Numbered from the stretch's first letter, positions 43,652 to 53,407 are shown. The stretch: DNA of 63,515 nucleotides from Fimbriimonadaceae bacterium (GCA_020850835.1 JADZDX010000002.1:1-63515), one strand, 5' to 3'. Translations and numbers: made by a program. Notes: generated by a model not told the origin, from the letters alone.

Positions 43652-44883
43652 ACCAACAACGAAGCTGGGTACCTAATGCCGACGAGTCGGATTTTCCGAT
43701 TCAGAACCTTCCGTACTGTAACATTGATGAAGATCGCGTTGCGATTTGGACGAGGATCGGCGACTTTTTCGTAGATCTCGAAAGCCTCCAGGAAGAAGGG
43801 CTTCTAAATGAGCACCTTCCCGTCACGGATTGGGTGGCTTTTGAAACGCCCGAGATCAGGCGCCAACTCCGAGCGGAGCTAACGGGGCTCTTTTCAATTG
43901 AGAACGACCGTTTGCGGGATAACACCGTGCTGCAAGGCAAGGTCATGGTTCCGGTGGATGATGCCACCCCCATTCTCCCTTTCTATTCTCGACAATTCGT
44001 TGACTATTACAGCGGGATCCACCATGCGGGCAATGTCGGAAAGATGTTTCGCCCAGACATGCCCCCTCTGCTGCCAAATTATCGCCATATCCCGGTTGCC
44101 TACAATGGCCGGGCGAGTAGCGTGGTGATTGATGGGACAGAAATTGTTCGACCCAATGGGCAAACAAAGGGTGCAAATGATGACAATCCTACATTTGGCC
44201 CGACGAAAGAGTTAGATTTCGAATTGGAGATGGGCTTCTATACTGCGGGGGGGAGCTTGATGGGTGAACCCTTCCCCATCAGTGAGGCTGAAGCGCACAT
44301 CTTGGGAATTGTTTTGGTCAATGATTGGAGCGCTCGAGATGTCCAGCGCTGGGAGTACCAGCCGCTCGGGCCCTTCCTCGCCAAGAGCTTCGCCACCACC
44401 GTTAGCCCCTACGTTGTAACCCTAGATGCTTTATCGCCGTTCAAAGTGGACGGCATCCCCCAAGAACCAGAGGTCTTGCCGTACTTACGTGAGCCTGAGC
44501 CTCGGTGTTATGACATTCAGCTTGAAGTTTTGATACAAACGCCAAGCATGGCGAACGCGCAGGTCATTTGTCGCTCCAACGCGAGACATCTCTATTGGTC
44601 CTTCCGGCAACAATTGGCCCACCAAGTTTCCAACGGAACACCGATTGAAGCGGGAGACCTGTACGGCACGGGCACGATTAGTGGCCCTGAGGAAGGAACC
44701 TTCGGGTCGCTACTGGAGCTCACCTGGCGCGGATCGAAACCAATCAAGCTAAGTTCAGGCGAAGAGCGAACGTTCTTGGAGGATGGTGACATTCTGACCC
44801 TGCGCGGCTGGTGCCAAGGCGACGGTTATCGCATTGGCTTCGGTGAAGCGACGGGGAGAATCCTTCCCGCTCCGCGAGGTTAA
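43648..44883 (+). CDS. fahA: Fumarylacetoacetase
   Basis: Splits fumarylacetoacetate into fumarate and acetoacetate, the last step of tyrosine degradation through homogentisate. The 411-residue protein has the N-terminal FAA_N part (YCNIDEDRVAIWTRIGDFFVDL), the metal site near HHAGNVGKMFR, and LVNDWSARDVQRWEYQPLG followed by FLAKSFATTVSPYVV. The ATG overlaps the upstream gene's stop. Other pathway genes (hmgA, hpd) are not in the window. Confidence 0.95.
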   Translation: MNQQRSWVPNADESDFPIQNLPYCNIDEDRVAIWTRIGDFFVDLESLQEEGLLNEHLPVTDWVAFETPEIRRQLRAELTGLFSIENDRLRDNTVLQGKVMVPVDDATPILPFYSRQFVDYYSGIHHAGNVGKMFRPDMPPLLPNYRHIPVAYNGRASSVVIDGTEIVRPNGQTKGANDDNPTFGPTKELDFELEMGFYTAGGSLMGEPFPISEAEAHILGIVLVNDWSARDVQRWEYQPLGPFLAKSFATTVSPYVVTLDALSPFKVDGIPQEPEVLPYLREPEPRCYDIQLEVLIQTPSMANAQVICRSNARHLYWSFRQQLAHQVSNGTPIEAGDLYGTGTISGPEEGTFGSLLELTWRGSKPIKLSSGEERTFLEDGDILTLRGWCQGDGYRIGFGEATGRILPAPRG

Positions 44884-44884
44884 G

Positions 44885-47122
44885 CTACTCAAGACCGAAT
44901 ACACGCCACTCAGCGAGGCTCGCCCCTGGGTTATCCGCTGGGATTTCGATCCGGATGTATCGAGCTTGAGTTGGAGTGCCATAGTAGCTAATCGCGCCAT
45001 TCTCCCCGCGATTGATGAGCATCCACAGCCCATTGATCTCGTGGGCCCAAGTTCGTGCCGCTTCTGGTTTTTGGCCCGTGCTGAAAACATTGATGTTAAA
45101 AGCTGGCCAGCACTTGGCTCCCGCAAACTGGAGTTCCATCTTGCCCAGTGCACGATCCTTGCCGAGGTCAAGCTCTATCCAACCGGCCTTACCGGTGGCC
45201 CAATCGTAGGTTGTCGTTGTTCTGCCGTCAATCAAACTGTCGAGCTTGGCCGGTAGGGTGTCTAGGCTATCGGTGATAATCCGCCCCTCGGCCAAGTTGG
45301 TTTCGCTGGCTTTGCCAGCGGGGAGGGGGACTTGGAGAGGCACGATCCCGGAAGTTACATTGCCTCGTGCGAATGAGTCAATGATTTGCCATGACTTCAG
45401 AAAGCCGGTTGCGCTTACTCCGTCGCGACTAACGCGCACCATGAGGACGCCATCGTCAAAGTCTGCAAATGGAGTACGGCCCTGATTTGGAAGGGGGGCT
45501 ATTCCTCCTTCGATATTTTCGATCGTGAAGGTAGGAACTCCCTCGAACTTGCCGCCCTTCCGTGAGTAGAACTCCAGTCGAGCTCCTTTGATGAGTTGCC
45601 CGTTGGAGTCGATCACTCTGACGACCGTATTCTTGGGGGTTTGTTCAGCTATTTGAACACCCGGATTCATGAGGCAATTGAGTGCGGCTGCTTCGGTAGC
45701 CGCCAGCAGGTCGGTTGCTTCAAAACGCAGTTGGGCGGTTGCCGTATCAAACCATGGTTCAGCGGGAAATCCCATGATCCCCGGATAACCGGTGTCGTTT
45801 CGCGTGTCGCCGCCGCCGGTGATTCCGGGGTAGGGGTCGGTGCTTAGGCGATCGGCGCCGCTGGAGGCGCCTACCTGCATTCGCCCGAGGTCGGGGACTC
45901 CAGCGCGGATTAGGATTTCACGAGCCGTTTGTCGCAAAGTCTTGACATCCATGGTTCCTGGGCCCTTGAAGCCTTGGATCCGGACGCCAGTCCGAACTCC
46001 ATCAAGAACAAATGAAAAACGGCTAAACGGGAGGGCAACATCGTTAAGAAATTGGGCAGCACGAGCGTAGCTCGCTTTGTTGCCAGTGTCCGGCAATATC
46101 ACAGGTCGGGCCGCCTCGTAGAATGAGACCACATTATCCGAGCGATCGGTGTCTACTGGTCCCATTTCCGCTTTAACGACGACCGACCGAGTCCGATGAT
46201 CGGTTCCTTTGGATTGCCAGGGCCACGTGGTGGTAACAGTCCCTTCCTGACCATCACTCAGGCCAGCCGGGAACTCACTAATGATCTCCTGACCAGCTAC
46301 CATCCAAGACACGCGAATCGCGCCAGATTGGGTTCCGTGGTACATAAAATGCGCAGTCCAGGTGACGTCTTCTCCCGAGTTAGGAGTGACCGATGCAAGG
46401 TCCTTGCTACAGGAGACATATAGCATCTGGAGATTGCTCTCACGATCGTAGAGCGGCGCCGGTGCGGTCTCGATCTGCAAAATGGGTCGCCCCGTCGCCG
46501 CTTCGCTACTACTGAAGTCAACAGCGTTGCGAAAGTCAAGACCAAAACCATGATTGGTCGTGGGGTTCTCGGCCATTGCCTGCACAGCGGGGCCGAGGCC
46601 ATCAATGACCAGCACGCGGTCATTCAGAACGGAGTTTGCCCCCTTGACCTCTTCCCGGTCGGCAAGGCCCTTTCCGCCGGGGGCCTGCCAACGACCATAG
46701 GCTTTGCCACCAAGGGGCGAATCCCAGGTTGCCGATACATTTGGCGCCTTGGCCCCTGGCTCTATCGGCGTTTCAAGAAGGCCGAGCCCGCGCCTACCCG
46801 GACCCTCACCCCAAGGTGTTACCATCCGGTACACGCCGCTCAGTTGCGGCTCTTCACCGATCTCCTGGGACAAGATCAGGCGGGCCCGGGTCACACGGTT
46901 TGGGCCGATGATCCGCCGAAGGTCACCAAACTTGATCAGAATGCTTTTACCAGGCCCCCCTGACAGCAAGGGATCTCGACCATAGTTCTCGACTGGCTTC
47001 GTGCTTTCGATGAAAGTATCGCTTACCGCATAGTAACGAAAATCAGAGTCGCCGGGCCCACCTCGCTCTAGCGAGAGTGCGGGGCTTTGGGTCGTGGCGG
47101 CAACGAGAATGGCTGCGAGCAT
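44885..47122 (-). CDS. Large secreted protein with N-terminal DNRLRE-like and C-terminal F5/8-type domains
   Basis: A 745-residue exported protein with a short signal peptide (LAAILVAATTQSPALS). Residues 25-220 resemble the DNRLRE beta-sandwich found in surface proteins (DTFIESTKPVENYGRDPLL, RARLILSQEIG). A CARDB-like region with WPWQSKGTDHRTRSVVVKAE follows, then a middle part with an ordinary FEATDLLAATEAAALN stretch. The last 130 residues form a discoidin-type domain (TTTYDWATGKAGWIELDLGKD, ARYIRIEIP). It probably binds glycans outside the cell. No catalytic site is recognised. TAAACT lies six bases before the ATG. Confidence 0.78.
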   Translation of the reverse strand: MLAAILVAATTQSPALSLERGGPGDSDFRYYAVSDTFIESTKPVENYGRDPLLSGGPGKSILIKFGDLRRIIGPNRVTRARLILSQEIGEEPQLSGVYRMVTPWGEGPGRRGLGLLETPIEPGAKAPNVSATWDSPLGGKAYGRWQAPGGKGLADREEVKGANSVLNDRVLVIDGLGPAVQAMAENPTTNHGFGLDFRNAVDFSSSEAATGRPILQIETAPAPLYDRESNLQMLYVSCSKDLASVTPNSGEDVTWTAHFMYHGTQSGAIRVSWMVAGQEIISEFPAGLSDGQEGTVTTTWPWQSKGTDHRTRSVVVKAEMGPVDTDRSDNVVSFYEAARPVILPDTGNKASYARAAQFLNDVALPFSRFSFVLDGVRTGVRIQGFKGPGTMDVKTLRQTAREILIRAGVPDLGRMQVGASSGADRLSTDPYPGITGGGDTRNDTGYPGIMGFPAEPWFDTATAQLRFEATDLLAATEAAALNCLMNPGVQIAEQTPKNTVVRVIDSNGQLIKGARLEFYSRKGGKFEGVPTFTIENIEGGIAPLPNQGRTPFADFDDGVLMVRVSRDGVSATGFLKSWQIIDSFARGNVTSGIVPLQVPLPAGKASETNLAEGRIITDSLDTLPAKLDSLIDGRTTTTYDWATGKAGWIELDLGKDRALGKMELQFAGAKCWPAFNINVFSTGQKPEAARTWAHEINGLWMLINRGENGAISYYGTPTQARYIRIEIPADNPGASLAEWRVFGLE

Positions 47123-47128
47123 GAGTAG

Positions 47129-47134
47129 AGTTTA
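47129..47134 (-). promoter_or_regulatory. Putative -10 hexamer TAAACT, leaderless start at 47122
   Basis: On the minus strand TAAACT is followed by CTACTC and then the ATG at 47122. The divergent serC start is only 33 bases away, so the two promoters must be interleaved. Confidence 0.5.
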
Positions 47135-47154
47135 GACGTTTCTCCGGGTACAAC

Positions 47155-48273
47155 ATGACCATGAGCGCGACGATCTCAACGCAGCCGTACAGTCGGATTT
47201 TCAACTTTTCAGCGGGCCCATGCACGTTGCCGGTTGAGGTCCTTGAGGAGGCCCGCGATGGCCTGATGAATTGGAATGGAGTCGGTGCGAGCGTGCTCGA
47301 AATGAGTCATCGTAGCAAGGCGTTCGATGACATTTTTAATACCGCTATTGAAGACTTGCGAGAGTTGATGGGTATCCCCGCGAACTATAAGGTCCTCTTT
47401 CTGCAGGGAGGAGCGAGTCTTCAATTCTCGATGGTTCCTATGAACTTGAGACCACATGGAAGCAGCGTGGACCATGTCGTCACCGGGGCGTGGGGAAAGA
47501 AATCCGTAGAGGCCAGTAACCTTTACGGCGGTAAGACCTCGGTGATTTATGACGCCAAGGAGTCAAATTACAATCACACGCCAAAGCTTACTGGCTTACC
47601 GATTAATCGAGACAATGCCTATGTTTACTTCACCAGCAACGAAACGATCCAAGGCGTCAATTATCTGTCCGATCCGGATGCCGACGGTAATGTCTGGATC
47701 TGCGATATGTCGTCGGACATTCTGAGCCGGCCCGTTGATGTTTCAAAGTACGGGCTCATCTTCGCGGGGGTGCAAAAGAACATGGGGCCGGCGGGCGCCG
47801 TTTTGGTGATCATCCGGGAGGACCTGCTTGAGCGAGTACCCCAGGGGATGCCACCAATGCTTGATTATCGGTTGATGGCCGAGAATAACAGCCTTTATAA
47901 CACACCGCCGTGCTGGAGCATCTACATGTGTGGCTTGGTTTACCAGTGGATGAAGAGAAATGGAGGCGTCGCCGCGATGCATGAGCAAAATGAGAATAAG
48001 GCCAAGCTGATCTATGATGCGATTGATAATTCTGCGTTCTACAAAGGGCACGCCGTTCCAGAAAATCGGAGCCGCATGAATATCACCTTCACTCTGCCTT
48101 CGGAGGAGTTGGGCAAGCAGTTCGTAGCTGAAGCGAAGGCCGAGGGGATGATTGAGCTCAACGGGCATCGCTCGGTTGGCGGATGTCGCGCAAGTATCTA
48201 TAATGCGTTCCCGGTAGAAGGTTGCCAGGCATTGGCTGACTTCATGAAGGCCTTTGAGTTAGCCAACGGATGA
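47155..48273 (+). CDS. serC: Phosphoserine aminotransferase
   Basis: Transaminates 3-phosphohydroxypyruvate in serine synthesis. The 372-residue PLP enzyme has IFNFSAGPCTLPVEVLEEA, MGIPANYKVLFLQGGASLQF, the PLP lysine in GLIFAGVQKNMGPAG, and VGGCRASIYNAFPVEGCQ. ATG 47155 is used; ATG 47161 is also in frame. It overlaps priA by four bases, an unusual pairing. Confidence 0.95.
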   Translation: MTMSATISTQPYSRIFNFSAGPCTLPVEVLEEARDGLMNWNGVGASVLEMSHRSKAFDDIFNTAIEDLRELMGIPANYKVLFLQGGASLQFSMVPMNLRPHGSSVDHVVTGAWGKKSVEASNLYGGKTSVIYDAKESNYNHTPKLTGLPINRDNAYVYFTSNETIQGVNYLSDPDADGNVWICDMSSDILSRPVDVSKYGLIFAGVQKNMGPAGAVLVIIREDLLERVPQGMPPMLDYRLMAENNSLYNTPPCWSIYMCGLVYQWMKRNGGVAAMHEQNENKAKLIYDAIDNSAFYKGHAVPENRSRMNITFTLPSEELGKQFVAEAKAEGMIELNGHRSVGGCRASIYNAFPVEGCQALADFMKAFELANG

Positions 48274-50669
48274 TCGCCGTAGCTCAGGTTGCGCTCGATG
48301 GGCGTAGTGCTGGGCCAATCGAACCGCTCACTTACCTTAATCCCGGCGGTGCTAAGAGGGGCCAAATTGTGATGGCACCTTTGGGTTCGAGAACCCTATT
48401 TGGGGTCGTTCTTTCGTCAACGGTTGTTGAGGAAGCCGCCCTTCCGATTCCTTTCAAAAAGTTACGAGCGGTAAGTGCACCTGTAAAGGGGATGGACATT
48501 CCGCCAATTTTGGTGGACACCATGGAAGAGGTGGCTCAAGACTCCCTGTCGCCCCTGTCCATGACGATTGGCTTGCTGTTTCCACCGGGCCTATCAGCCC
48601 GGCTGGAAAGCATTTGGACCCGTACAGGAAGTCAGCCAAATGACAAGCTGTCGTCGGTACAGAGCGAAGTATTGCGGGTGATTGATGACCTTGGGGGCGA
48701 GCTTTCAGGATCGAAAGCCAAACCAATTGCCGCCAGTGCCTTGAGAGCGTTGAGGCAACTGCGTGCGAAGGGCTTGGTGCAGGAATCCATTACGGTCAAG
48801 CCCAAGCATGAACGTGAGACATTGCCAGATGGGTTACGGTTGACCAGTGACGAACCAAAGGTCGAAGCATTTCTGAGAAGCGTCGGCCGTAAGAAACCAG
48901 CGCAGGCTCTAACCCTGATACGGTTACAGGGATCGGAAGGCCTTCTACTGACCCCTCAGGAAATCAAGGCGCTGAGTGGTGTGACGGACCAGACCTTGAA
49001 AGCCTTGATGAAAGAGGGACTGCTTGAGCCGGCGCTAGGACAGCCTGCGATCACTTCGAGGGTATTGATCCTGTCTGTCCAGCAGGAACTGGCAGTCAAT
49101 GCAATTCAAGGGTCCATCGCAGGTAGGAAGAAGGAACATTTTTTGCTCTTTGGTGTAACCGGAAGCGGGAAAACCGAGGTCTACCTCCGAGCGGCCGCGG
49201 AGGCGCTGAAGCAGGGCAAGCAAGTTCTCTATCTGGTGCCTGAGATAGCCTTGACCGCCCAAGTCATTGGTCAATTACGGGGTCGCTTCGGGTCCAGTGT
49301 AGAGGTGTTCCACAGCAATCTCGGGCAGGCAGAACGGTTAGAGGCGTGGATTCGAGTGGCCAAAGGTGAGTCACCGATCGTCATGGGTGCGCGTTCTGCA
49401 CTTTTTGCTCCACTGAGCAATCTGGGTCTTGTGATCTTGGACGAGGAGCATGAGCCAAGCTACAAGCAGGAGTCATCTCCGCGATACCATGCAAAACGAG
49501 TCGCAAAGATGTTGGCCGAACGCCATGGAGCAACCCTTGTACTTGGCTCAGCAACGCCCAGCGTCGAGTCCTATTGGGAGTCAGAGACAGGGGCCCTTGT
49601 GCGTTTGGAGATGCCCGATCGGGCGGCGTCGGCCAAGCTACCCACGATCCACGTTGTGGACCTAGGCGACCAGTTTAGATCAAAGGAGCAAAAGCCGAGC
49701 ATGTTCTCCAAACCCCTCTTTGACCGCATGCAGGCCGTACTGGCCCGGGGTGAACAGGCTATCTTGTTTCTCAATCGGCGTGCTTATTCGCCATTTCTTA
49801 GCTGCCGCGAGTGCGGCCATATCTTCGCCTGTCGCCAGTGTGCGGTATCAATGTCCTACCACAAGCGAGAGGGTGCCCTCGTATGCCACTACTGCGGGGA
49901 AAAGTTACCGGCGCCCTCTCAATGCCCTAGCTGCGATGGTACGAAACTTAGCCCAACCGGGGCGGGAAGCGAAAAGGTCGAGGAGGTGCTACGGGAGGAT
50001 TTCCCCGCCGCACGGATCGCACGGCTGGATCGGGATGTTGCCAGGAAGAAGGGTGCCCTTGAAGAGATCTTCGCGCTGATGCGAGCGGGCGACCTAGACT
50101 TTTTGGTAGGAACGCAAATGGTGGCAAAGGGGCTCGACTTCCCGGGCGTGACCCTAGTGGGAGTGATTGTGGCGGACACGGCCCTTCACTTACCGGATTT
50201 CAGGGCTAGCGAGAGAACCTTTCAACTGCTGAGTCAAGTTAGTGGGCGGGCGGGGCGAGCGGAGAAGCCGGGTGAAGTGGTGATTCAGACCTTCAGCCCC
50301 AAGCATCCTGCGATCCTGTGTGCGCAAGATCACAACTACGTTAAGCTCTACGAAAGTGTCCTGCTTGAACGAGAGCAGGTGGGCTATCCGCCGTTTAACC
50401 GTTTGGTTAACATTGTATTTTCGGGGCCGGACCGAAGTGAGCTAGTACGATTCAGCAGTAAGGTTGGTGAAGCGATAGATCAGGTGCTTCCGATGGCTCA
50501 TCGACTTGGCCCAGTGGATTGCAATTTGGAAAGGCTGAGTGGCCTTTGGCGACGACACATATTGCTTAAGGTGCCCCTTGATGGTTCCCTTGCGGGACTG
50601 AAGGATGTCGCCATGGATCACCCACAGATTTCAACCGTTGTTGATGTAGATCCCTTCACGATGATGTAG
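48270..50669 (+). CDS. priA: Primosomal helicase PriA
   Basis: Restarts stalled replication forks. The 799-residue protein has the N-terminal DNA-binding region, Walker A FGVTGSGKTEVYLRAA, the DEEH box in VILDEEHEPSY, and SATPSVESYW. The zinc-binding cysteines lie in CRECGHIFACRQC and CHYCGEKLPAPSQCPSC. The late helicase motif GTQMVAKGLDFPGVTLVG and QVSGRAGRAEKPGEV follow. The ATG overlaps the serC stop. Length is normal. Confidence 0.97.
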   Translation: MIAVAQVALDGRSAGPIEPLTYLNPGGAKRGQIVMAPLGSRTLFGVVLSSTVVEEAALPIPFKKLRAVSAPVKGMDIPPILVDTMEEVAQDSLSPLSMTIGLLFPPGLSARLESIWTRTGSQPNDKLSSVQSEVLRVIDDLGGELSGSKAKPIAASALRALRQLRAKGLVQESITVKPKHERETLPDGLRLTSDEPKVEAFLRSVGRKKPAQALTLIRLQGSEGLLLTPQEIKALSGVTDQTLKALMKEGLLEPALGQPAITSRVLILSVQQELAVNAIQGSIAGRKKEHFLLFGVTGSGKTEVYLRAAAEALKQGKQVLYLVPEIALTAQVIGQLRGRFGSSVEVFHSNLGQAERLEAWIRVAKGESPIVMGARSALFAPLSNLGLVILDEEHEPSYKQESSPRYHAKRVAKMLAERHGATLVLGSATPSVESYWESETGALVRLEMPDRAASAKLPTIHVVDLGDQFRSKEQKPSMFSKPLFDRMQAVLARGEQAILFLNRRAYSPFLSCRECGHIFACRQCAVSMSYHKREGALVCHYCGEKLPAPSQCPSCDGTKLSPTGAGSEKVEEVLREDFPAARIARLDRDVARKKGALEEIFALMRAGDLDFLVGTQMVAKGLDFPGVTLVGVIVADTALHLPDFRASERTFQLLSQVSGRAGRAEKPGEVVIQTFSPKHPAILCAQDHNYVKLYESVLLEREQVGYPPFNRLVNIVFSGPDRSELVRFSSKVGEAIDQVLPMAHRLGPVDCNLERLSGLWRRHILLKVPLDGSLAGLKDVAMDHPQISTVVDVDPFTMM

Positions 50670-50679
50670 TTAGATCTCT

Positions 50680-50754
50680 TGGAGCGGGTGACGAGATTCG
50701 AACTCGCAACATCAACCTTGGGAAGGTCGCGCTCTACCATTGAACTACACCCGC
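50680..50754 (-). tRNA. tRNA-Gly (anticodon CCC)
   Basis: The minus strand folds into a full cloverleaf. The acceptor arms GCGGGTG and CACCCGC pair fully, the D stem is GTTC/GAGC, the anticodon loop is TTCCCAA (anticodon CCC), and the T arm is GCGAG-TTCGAAT-CTCGT. The discriminator is T and CCA is encoded (50682-50680). It lies just after priA on the opposite strand. Confidence 0.95.
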
Positions 50755-50794
50755 CTCCGTTACCATTGTGGGACGCTTCCCTGGGAAAGTCAAG

Positions 50795-50869
50795 TGGAGC
50801 CCAAGAGCAGAATTGAACTGCCGACCTCTTCTTTACCAAAGAAGTGCTCTACCACTGAGCTACTTGGGC
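50795..50869 (-). tRNA. tRNA-Thr (anticodon GGT)
   Basis: Cloverleaf on the minus strand with acceptor GCCCAAG/CTTGGGC, D stem GCTC/GAGC and anticodon stem CTTCT/AGAAG. The loop is TTGGTAA (anticodon GGT), and the T arm is GGCAG-TTCAATT-CTGCT. CCA is encoded at the 3' end. It stands 40 bases upstream of tRNA-Gly on the same strand, so the two are probably co-transcribed. Confidence 0.96.
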
Positions 50870-50924
50870 GGGCGGCATAGTGATACCCGTTTCCGAGCCA
50901 ACGATGCCAGCAGAATCGGAAGCG

Positions 50925-52151
50925 TCATTCCGAGATCAAGTCACGGTAGGCGTAGAAGCTAGTCTTTGGGGTGCGTTTTCCGGTTTCAAAGTCTACGTAG
51001 ACGAGCCCAAATCGCTTCCGGAAACCCTCGTGCCATTCAAAGTTGTCCAAGAGCGTCCAATGGTGATAGCCGATGACGGGAATTCCTTCGTCCATGGCCC
51101 TTCGGAGCGCACGAAGATGGCTCCTCAGAAAATCAACTCGGGCAGGGTCGTGAACCTCCCCGTTCTCATCGGGCCACTCAATGCCAGCCATACCATTTTC
51201 TCCGATGAGAATGGGCTTTGAGTAGCGCTCCGAAAAGAATCTTGAGCCCCAATAGAGTACTTCCGGGGTGACGGGCCAATTGAAGGCACTGACCGCATGA
51301 CCTGGTCGAAGGGGTGAATCTCCGCTGTACAGATTGAGAGTAATGAAGTCAGCCGGCGCGGGAGGTGGGTCTTCGTAGACTAAGCTCAACTCGGGCATTG
51401 CGAGCAGCGCTTCTTTGTTCCACTCTCCTCCCAAGAGGGGGTCGCTCCACAAGGCGAATGGCCACAGTGACCGGCGGCTCGCATCGAACGTCTTCGAATA
51501 GCCATCGGCAGCACAGCTAACCGGACCGGTCAGTGCGATGGAGACCGAGCCATTGAGAGCCTCCATAGCCTGCCGATGAGCCCGAAAAAAGGTGCGAATG
51601 GCGATCGCTCCTTGCTCCCAACCCCAATTGTGCCCAGGCGCATGCACGGTACCCATCAAGCCATCGCCAATGAAGCAATTAGGTTCATTGAAGGTGAGCC
51701 AAGTCTTGACGCGGTCTCCAAGGCGTGATTGCGCAGTAGCCGCAAAGCGACCGAAGCGGTCCGCAGTGCGGGGGTCATTCCAACCACCGTCATCTTCTGC
51801 CCAGAGAGGAAAGTCCCAATGGAAGAGATTGACGATAGGCTCAATGCCAGCGGCCAAATAGCCATCAGTCAGGGCCTCGTAGAAGCTCCAATCGCCAACG
51901 GTGCCTTCAGCAGGTTCTACTCGGGGCCAACTCAATGAAAAGCGCGCACTGGTCAGGCCGAGGTCTTTCATCAGAGCCAGATCTTCTCGCCACCGGTGGT
52001 AGTGGTCGCACCCTACATCAGCTCGGAAGCCGTCCGCTATTTTATTGGGTTGCTCGCTGAAGCGGTCCCAGGTGGAGTCACCTCTTCCCAAGCGGTTTCC
52101 TTCAATTTGGTGGGCACTTGACCCAATACCCCACAGGAAAGAATCGTTCAC
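50925..52151 (-). CDS. Glycoside hydrolase family 1 (beta-glucosidase type)
   Basis: A 408-residue retaining glycosidase. It opens FLWGIGSSAHQIEGN, has the acid/base Glu in WLTFNEPNCF, and the nucleophile Glu in ILIGENGMAG. TLLDNFEWHEGF near the C-terminus is also typical. No signal peptide, so it acts in the cytosol, probably on imported beta-linked disaccharides. Family members are usually 440-460 residues, so this is a compact one. Its ATG overlaps the stop of the lipoprotein gene by four bases. Confidence 0.94.
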   Translation of the reverse strand: MNDSFLWGIGSSAHQIEGNRLGRGDSTWDRFSEQPNKIADGFRADVGCDHYHRWREDLALMKDLGLTSARFSLSWPRVEPAEGTVGDWSFYEALTDGYLAAGIEPIVNLFHWDFPLWAEDDGGWNDPRTADRFGRFAATAQSRLGDRVKTWLTFNEPNCFIGDGLMGTVHAPGHNWGWEQGAIAIRTFFRAHRQAMEALNGSVSIALTGPVSCAADGYSKTFDASRRSLWPFALWSDPLLGGEWNKEALLAMPELSLVYEDPPPAPADFITLNLYSGDSPLRPGHAVSAFNWPVTPEVLYWGSRFFSERYSKPILIGENGMAGIEWPDENGEVHDPARVDFLRSHLRALRRAMDEGIPVIGYHHWTLLDNFEWHEGFRKRFGLVYVDFETGKRTPKTSFYAYRDLISE

Positions 52152-53365
52152 CTTTCAATCGTAAGGTCGGGGGTTTCGTAGTCCTCGCCGGTCTTACCAC
52201 CGTTGTCCACAAAGTCTTGACCGGGACTGTACAGTTTGAAAACAGGCCCGTCGGCCTCGTAGCAGAACTCTCGGCCCGTAAAAGGGTCTTGCCGGAGGCC
52301 CTTCGCATACGAGCCAAGGGACTTCGGGGCTAGTCCTCCCGCCTTGACGTGGGCAATAATGCGGCACTCAAGCACAAGGAGTCTTGTTCGGGCGAGGGTC
52401 CTCGCATCCTTGTTGAGTAAGGGGCGAAGCGATCGGAAGAAGTGTTTACTGAAACGTTTCCACGGACGCGGTTGGGCCTCTGGATACTCCGGTTCTTTTC
52501 GCGCTACGACCGGTCGCTCAGCCTGCTGCCTCACCCACGCAACTTCAGTGTCGGCCTCCTTGGCAAAGCCCCTAAAGTATTGGAGCTGCTGGTCAGCGCT
52601 TTGCTGATGGAGAGTGTTCAAATAGTCAACGGCCTCTCGGACTTCCAACCCCAAATTGGCTTGAAGTTCCGACAGGCTGCCCTCCAAATAGGCATCCTGC
52701 ACGAGCTGAACGCCCGCTAGCATGACCTTGTGTTCCTTGGAGATAGCTTCATCTAGCCAATTGTCGCGGGTCGCTTCCTTTTCGAGGACGGAGGCGCACT
52801 CGTTCAGCGTTGCAGCAGGCAGTTGGCCCAAGCTGGGGGCCAATGCGATGCGTACATCATCTAGTAGCGACAGGCCAAGATCGGCTTCCGCGGCACCCCC
52901 CGCCATTAAGTCGGTGGCAAATTTGGTGATCTCCCGGACCGTGCTTGGTATCTCCTCATAGTTTTCATTCTTAAGATCACCCTCGAGGCGCCAAATGAGC
53001 GCTCGTCCAAGCAAGCGCCAACCCGAATGATTGGGGTTCTCGACAAATGGCATCAATGTGGGAGCTTCAAAATCGCCCCCCTTGCTGGTCGCTCGGTAGA
53101 GCTCGCCCAGTGCTGGGCGAAGGCGCACCAGTGAGGCTTGGCGTTGCCCTTCGGTAAAAGACACGCGACGCAGGCCTAGAGGGTCGGCTTCACGTGCCAT
53201 GTTTGATGCACGCACATAGCTTGGGTAAGCGTCGTTGGAATCCTTTGACGAAGACGCGGCATCCTCCGTGAACCACCGGACGAATGCGGTAGGGTGGGGC
53301 TTGCTGCATCCTGCAGCAAGGGTCGCCACCAAAACCAAAACTGAGAGCCGTACCTTCCTTAGCAT
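52148..53365 (-). CDS. Uncharacterised lipoprotein
   Basis: A 405-residue exported lipoprotein: a signal sequence RLSVLVLVATLAAGC with the lipobox LAAGC, lipid-bearing Cys at residue 20. The rest is largely helical, with no clear domain. The last 60 residues contain DPFTGREFCYEADGPVFKLYSPG, similar in style to the C-terminal ends of pseudopilin-like or DUF1559-type proteins. I do not recognise the family. It is coupled to the GH1 gene by a four-base overlap, so it could help handle a sugar, but that is inference. TAGGAT lies 13 bases before the ATG. Confidence 0.75.
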   Translation of the reverse strand: MLRKVRLSVLVLVATLAAGCSKPHPTAFVRWFTEDAASSSKDSNDAYPSYVRASNMAREADPLGLRRVSFTEGQRQASLVRLRPALGELYRATSKGGDFEAPTLMPFVENPNHSGWRLLGRALIWRLEGDLKNENYEEIPSTVREITKFATDLMAGGAAEADLGLSLLDDVRIALAPSLGQLPAATLNECASVLEKEATRDNWLDEAISKEHKVMLAGVQLVQDAYLEGSLSELQANLGLEVREAVDYLNTLHQQSADQQLQYFRGFAKEADTEVAWVRQQAERPVVARKEPEYPEAQPRPWKRFSKHFFRSLRPLLNKDARTLARTRLLVLECRIIAHVKAGGLAPKSLGSYAKGLRQDPFTGREFCYEADGPVFKLYSPGQDFVDNGGKTGEDYETPDLTIER

Positions 53366-53393
53366 GGGCTTACTTGCTATCCTACCGCAAAGG

Positions 53394-53399
53394 TACGCT
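53394..53399 (+). promoter_or_regulatory. Putative -10 hexamer TACGCT, near-leaderless start at 53408
   Basis: TACGCT is followed by eight bases and GTG 53408. A TAGGAT for the divergent lipoprotein gene lies only about 10 bases away on the other strand. Confidence 0.4.
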
Positions 53400-53407
53400 T
53401 AACAAGC

